Assembly (NCBI GenBank): GCA_030748895.1
Contig: JASMLC010000002.1
Span: forward strand, 62,001 to 126,000
DNA: 64,000 nucleotides
Origin: Candidatus Poseidoniia archaeon
GTDB taxonomy: Archaea; Thermoplasmatota; Poseidoniia; MGIII; CG-Epi1
Direction: 5' to 3'
In this document: one piece after another, positions 60,107-64,000 of the stretch
How positions within the stretch are numbered: the stretch's first letter is position 1
Layout: every line of letters begins with the position of its first letter
Translations under genes and position numbers: made by a program
The notes under the pieces: generated by a model
Databases searched by the model: none
Told to the model about the DNA's origin: nothing
What the model saw: the letters and a program-made list of their open reading frames with translations, nothing else

Positions 60107-60480
60107 GCGACATACCCGAAGAACTGCTCTACGCCGAGTCGCACGAGTGGCTGCGCCAGCACGATGACGGGACCTGCGTCCTCGGCATCAGCGACCACGC
60201 CCAGCAGGCGCTCTCCGACGTGGTGTTCGTCGAACTACCGGCGGTCGGCGACACTTTTGGCGCGGGAGACAGGGTTGCTGTCGCCGAGTCGGTCAAGGCC
60301 GCCAGCGATATCTACGCGCCGGTGGCGGGCGAAATAACCGAGGTCAACCAGCAGCTGGAAGAGGCGCCCGAATTGCTGAACGAGTCGCCCTACGAGCTCG
60401 GCTGGATTGTTGCCTTCCGGCCTGCCGCGGAGTCGCAGGGCTTGCTTGACGCGGCGGCCTACCGTCAGGCCATAGAGTGA
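60103..60480 (+). CDS. gcvH: Glycine cleavage H protein
   Basis: This 125-residue shuttle protein carries lipoyl-bound intermediates. The lipoylation site is Lys in VAVAESVKAASDIYAPVAG, and YAESHEWLRQHDDGTCVLGI and LNESPYELGWIVAFRP are family landmarks. It starts at GTG 60103 in the stop of gcvT and itself overlaps the trm5 start by 4 bases, so three genes form one transcript. Confidence 0.95.
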   Translation: MSDIPEELLYAESHEWLRQHDDGTCVLGISDHAQQALSDVVFVELPAVGDTFGAGDRVAVAESVKAASDIYAPVAGEITEVNQQLEEAPELLNESPYELGWIVAFRPAAESQGLLDAAAYRQAIE

Positions 60481-61460
60481 TTCCCCACTTGAAAGTGCAG
60501 CGCGCCGACGCCGAAACAGCACGCGCCCGGCTTGAGCGGGAAGGGCTGCTGCATCCCGACTTCCGCGCGCAGCACGACGGCGACTTCGTCCTCTGGCCGC
60601 TGGCGGGCGCAGCCGAGGGCGAAATCGTGCAATGCAAGGGGCGGCCGGCGCGCGCCATCGGGCGCGACTACCGCGACGCGCTGTCGCCTGAGTTGCGCAA
60701 GCTGGCGCCGCGCGCGTTTGATATGCTGGGCCACGTTGGAATCCTGCGGCTCTCCGACGAGGCACAGCCCCATGTCACGGCCATCGCGCAGGCGTTACTG
60801 GAGAGTCACGCCAACCTGCGGACGGTGGCGGTCGACAGCGGCGTTGGCGGGCAGTGGCGCGTACGGAACCTCGCGGTGGTTGCTGGCGATGACGACCTCG
60901 TCGTGCTGCATCGCGAAAACAATCTCCGTTTCGAGGTTGATTTGCAGCAGGTCTTTTTTTCGCCGCGGCTGGCGGGTGAGCGGGCGCGCATTGCGGCGCT
61001 GGTGCGGCCGGGCGAGCGGATGCTAGACGCGTTTGCCGGGGTGGGGCCGTTCGCCATCACCGCCGCCCGGGCTGGAGCGCAGGCGGTCGCCATCGACGGA
61101 AATCCTGCCGCCGAAAAATGGGCTTTGCGTAATTGTGAGTTTAATAACCTGTCATCTGAGAGCTTTGAGTTCCACACTGGCCTGGCGGAGGAGCTGGTAC
61201 CGAGACTCGGGAGCTTCGACCGCGTCGTGGCGAACCACCCCACCGGCTCGCTCGCTTTCATCGCCACCGGCCTCGCCGCGCTCGCGCCGGGCGGGGTGCT
61301 ACACCTCTACTTGCTGGCTGACCGCAAAGCGCCGGAATTGCCGGCCGGAGTCGCGGAGGAGCTGAGCGATTTCGCCAGCGTCAGCGGCTCGCGAATGGTG
61401 CACCCCTACTCGCCCGGACGGGAGCTGAGGGTGCTGGACCTGCTGCGGAAAAGCTCCTAA
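60477..61460 (+). CDS. trm5: tRNA (guanine37-N1)-methyltransferase Trm5 family
   Basis: This 327-residue class I methyltransferase modifies G37 next to the anticodon, guarding the reading frame; some homologues act as Taw2 in wybutosine synthesis. It has VDLQQVFFSPRLAGERARIA, LDAFAGVGPFAITAARAG and the SAM-binding AVAIDGNPAAEKWALRN. The catalytic motif, usually NLP, reads VVANHPTGS here. GTG 60477 overlaps the gcvH stop. A second role (Taw2) cannot be excluded. Confidence 0.9.
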   Translation: MIPHLKVQRADAETARARLEREGLLHPDFRAQHDGDFVLWPLAGAAEGEIVQCKGRPARAIGRDYRDALSPELRKLAPRAFDMLGHVGILRLSDEAQPHVTAIAQALLESHANLRTVAVDSGVGGQWRVRNLAVVAGDDDLVVLHRENNLRFEVDLQQVFFSPRLAGERARIAALVRPGERMLDAFAGVGPFAITAARAGAQAVAIDGNPAAEKWALRNCEFNNLSSESFEFHTGLAEELVPRLGSFDRVVANHPTGSLAFIATGLAALAPGGVLHLYLLADRKAPELPAGVAEELSDFASVSGSRMVHPYSPGRELRVLDLLRKSS

Positions 61461-61560
61461 TGTCAAACGATTGTACCACTTATCTTAAATAGTAGTTCCA
61501 GCGGACTGGGGTGTTACTTTATTATCACCCTTCGGGATGGAAGGAGACTGCGCTCATTCT

Positions 61561-64000
61561 ATGAGTACGGTAAAGGACAAAACAGCGAAGGTGTGTAAAA
61601 TGAACGCAAACAGCACTGCATCCGCTTTCCAGACAGGGAAGCTGGCTGCAATACTGGTTGCCTTCCTGATGACAGTCAGCGGCATTACAATGCTGGCTGG
61701 CACAGGACAGGGAACCGAGAGCAAGACGCCCTACATGGGCGACGATGTCTTCTTCTCCGAGGAAGGCGTCCAGGCCTACGGCGACATCAACGCCATCGTG
61801 GAAGGATACGCGCCACAGCCAGCTAAGACGCTGGCTACCGGCAAGTTCTCACCAGAGCCGGCAGAACCAGGTGACGCTAAAATCCTGATTGTCGACGACG
61901 ACATGGAACGCTGGATGTCGGGCCCTTGGCTCGAGGCTTCCCACGTTGAGACGGCACTGAACGACGGTGGGTATTCATTCGACGTCTTCCGCGCCGGCAT
62001 GTGGGGTGGCACCAACTGGATGATTCCCAGCGGCAATGAAGGGCTATCCTTGCTCGACAACTATGAGGTAGTTATCTGGTATTCCGGCTGGAATACTGAA
62101 ATTGTCTCTAGCGGCGAGGGAAATACGATGATGGACTACCTCGATGGAAATTCCGGTACCGAGGATGATTTTTCAGTGTGTCAGGAGTGTCGTAACGTAA
62201 TCCAGCTGACCCAGATGGGCGACTGGCTTGCGGCCTATGGAGGTACTTACGTCAGTAACTACCTGCATGCCAACACGTGGTACTCCAGTTACCTAGTCGT
62301 TGACGGTACTTCCAACCCGATGAAGGGAGTCGATGACTCCCTTTTCGACGGCAAGGAGTACTCGACCGACACCGCGGGTATCCACTATCTGGACCGGCCC
62401 TGTGGTTTCCAGCCGCAAGACAATAATGCAATGGGATCCTTCTGGATGGATGTCCACAGGGATGCGACTCACAACTACAAGTACCACGCCATTGAATTTC
62501 CACGGAACGATGGCCAGCCGGTGACTTCCACCCAGACCCACAAGGCGTTCACTTTCGCTGACGAGATTGGCGTCTTCGATTCCCGCTCCGAGCGGGCAGA
62601 CTTCTTCGCCACTATCCTGGACTGGATGGAAGTTAACCGCGAGCCCAAGCAGAACGTCGATATCGGTATCGGCGGACTGGATATCCCGAACCATTCGCAG
62701 TACTGGCGTACAGTCGAAGCGATGGTCCCGGTCGAAATCAAGGTAACTATCACCAACTACGGCTACCTGCCGCAGTCGGGTACTGGCGTACACCTTAAAC
62801 TGAAGAACCAGTACGGCCAGATACTGTTTGACAGCACTTTCACGACGCAGGCGTTCGCCGGCGAGGAAGGACATCCGATGAATGTCGAAACCATCATGCC
62901 GGGCCAGTCAGTGGTCTTTACCTTCAACAAGCTTAACGACGCTATCCAGCGGGCCCACGATGGTAACGACCCCAACCGGGCACGCCACGTGCTCTTCACC
63001 AGTGCCGGTATGGATCGCATCACAGCTGGTGTAATCCACACGGGTGACCAGGTTTCCGCCAACAACTTCGTTCAGGCCGACGTCGGCGTCTCCAAGTGGG
63101 TCGACAACGCCGAGCTGGATGAACCGGGGGCATCGATTACCATCGCTGACACCGATGACAATGGCGCGAGCAGCTATGACAGCATAAACTACCATCGTGC
63201 CCACTCCTACGACTGGGACATGGATGGCTGTGGCTGGGCCCGCGAATGTGACGGTACCACCGACAACAAGACCCAGAGTGCAGTCTACCACGAGGGCATG
63301 TACTCCTTCGGGTCGTTCAATACCAACGGTTGGTACAAGACTAATGCCAACCCAGCTAATTGTGACTGGGATGCCAACCACAATGCCCAGAACGACTGTC
63401 CCAAGTTCGTACCCAACCCGAACCAGGATGATTACTTCCAAACCCCGCCGCTCGACCTGAGCGCGATGGAAGAGGTCGTAATTAGCATGCTCTTCACCGG
63501 CTGCATGGAATCGGGAGACTACTTCCGCATGCAGATTTCGAAGGACGATGGCGCCAGCTGGGTCAACCTGATTAACTACTCCGGTTTCTGTCCTGGCGAA
63601 GGAGCCTGGTACCTGTGGGGCGGTGGTAACACGCGCTACCAGGGCTACGCTCTGGCTTCCACCTACTACGGAGCGGAAGACACAGCCTCAATCCTCTGGC
63701 GTGTCCAGATGGACGCAGACAATGACCAGGTCACCGAGCAGAACAACGCCAACGGCCGCCCCTACCCGGGCTGGTTCATTGACGAAATGTGCTTCCGCGG
63801 CACCGAGCGCATCACGCGCGACGTGGCTGTGACTGACGTCACGGTTCGCGATGAGTCGTTCCGCGTACACGCGCAGAATACTAACAACGACCGTGAGTTC
63901 AATGCTACCGTGCTGAACGCCGGCGAGGCGAGCTGGGACTCACTGCCGATCAAGTTCACCGTAACTGATCTGCAGGGCGAGGACTGGTCGCACATGCTGA
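61561..64000 (+). CDS. Large exported surface protein, 5' part
   Basis: The frame is open to the window end (at least 813 residues). After a signal helix (about residues 29-48) come a region with AKILIVDDDMERWMSGPW, like a GATase/flavodoxin-type fold used in surface proteins, and a segment like the MAM domain after immune-inhibitor A proteases (YDSINYHRAHSYDWDMDG, DYFRMQISKDDGASWVNLIN). A CARDB-like stretch follows. It is probably anchored to the surface. ATG 61561 is used; in-frame ATG 61537 (24 bases after an ACTTTATTA box) and ATG 61600 are alternatives. Confidence 0.75.
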   Translation, partial: MSTVKDKTAKVCKMNANSTASAFQTGKLAAILVAFLMTVSGITMLAGTGQGTESKTPYMGDDVFFSEEGVQAYGDINAIVEGYAPQPAKTLATGKFSPEPAEPGDAKILIVDDDMERWMSGPWLEASHVETALNDGGYSFDVFRAGMWGGTNWMIPSGNEGLSLLDNYEVVIWYSGWNTEIVSSGEGNTMMDYLDGNSGTEDDFSVCQECRNVIQLTQMGDWLAAYGGTYVSNYLHANTWYSSYLVVDGTSNPMKGVDDSLFDGKEYSTDTAGIHYLDRPCGFQPQDNNAMGSFWMDVHRDATHNYKYHAIEFPRNDGQPVTSTQTHKAFTFADEIGVFDSRSERADFFATILDWMEVNREPKQNVDIGIGGLDIPNHSQYWRTVEAMVPVEIKVTITNYGYLPQSGTGVHLKLKNQYGQILFDSTFTTQAFAGEEGHPMNVETIMPGQSVVFTFNKLNDAIQRAHDGNDPNRARHVLFTSAGMDRITAGVIHTGDQVSANNFVQADVGVSKWVDNAELDEPGASITIADTDDNGASSYDSINYHRAHSYDWDMDGCGWARECDGTTDNKTQSAVYHEGMYSFGSFNTNGWYKTNANPANCDWDANHNAQNDCPKFVPNPNQDDYFQTPPLDLSAMEEVVISMLFTGCMESGDYFRMQISKDDGASWVNLINYSGFCPGEGAWYLWGGGNTRYQGYALASTYYGAEDTASILWRVQMDADNDQVTEQNNANGRPYPGWFIDEMCFRGTERITRDVAVTDVTVRDESFRVHAQNTNNDREFNATVLNAGEASWDSLPIKFTVTDLQGEDWSHML

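Overview
The window looks like part of a high-GC marine euryarchaeon of the Thermoplasmatota, most probably the planktonic Marine Group II/III lineages. This is inferred from gene content, not from a marker tree. The archaeal signs are an archaeal RNase P RNA plus the Rpp21 protein, aIF1A–RIO1–KH and Trm5 genes, the thiolase–HMG-CoA synthase–DUF35 mevalonate cluster under a shared HTH gene, pyruvoyl arginine decarboxylase and a PGF-CTERM sorting tail. TATA boxes sit 22-30 bases ahead of many ATG or GTG starts, so leaderless transcripts are probably common.

Layout. 1-6918: exported redox and copper proteins (two Omp28/thioredoxin-like paralogues, a cupredoxin, a SCO protein, an LVIVD propeller) and the stub of a methionine-sulfoxide reductase. 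6915-8064: cyclophilin and a TPMT-like methyltransferase. 8061-11399: mevalonate operon. 11538-18544: arginine decarboxylase, PQQ propeller with zinc ribbons, acyl-CoA synthetase, small zinc-ribbon and EF-Tu-like proteins, a subtilase and Ogt. 18643-20523: unknown membrane protein. 20559-23075: AT-rich island with a D-amino-acid-dehydrogenase-like oxidase and two tiny Cys-containing ORFs, bordered by three broken genes. 23162-30579: peptide ABC importer with a fused permease. 30618-38146: tRNA-Ala, QueC, a GT-C glycosyltransferase, an iodotyrosine-deiodinase-like flavoprotein and surface proteins. 38143-44754: DnaJ, two tandem ABC-2 modules and FtcD. 44873-46127: a TM2 protein, a small basic ORF and RNase P RNA. 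46204-52536: methylmalonyl-CoA mutase, a UPF0200 kinase, an M28 peptidase, Rpp21, Pcm, PurE and tRNA-Arg. 52652-64000: a second subtilase, QueD-like and MBL proteins, KH–RIO1–aIF1A, GcvT–GcvH–Trm5, and the start of a large exported protein.

Taken together the genes suggest a protein-degrading heterotroph: secreted subtilases and an M28 peptidase feed a Dpp-type importer, with amino-acid and propionate catabolism through GcvTH, FtcD, arginine decarboxylase and methylmalonyl-CoA mutase. The most unusual signals are a family of structured hairpin repeats just 3' of transcription units with compensating stem changes, the eroded AT-rich island, a thiolase with Ser at the usual nucleophile Cys, and a QueD homologue lacking all three zinc histidines.
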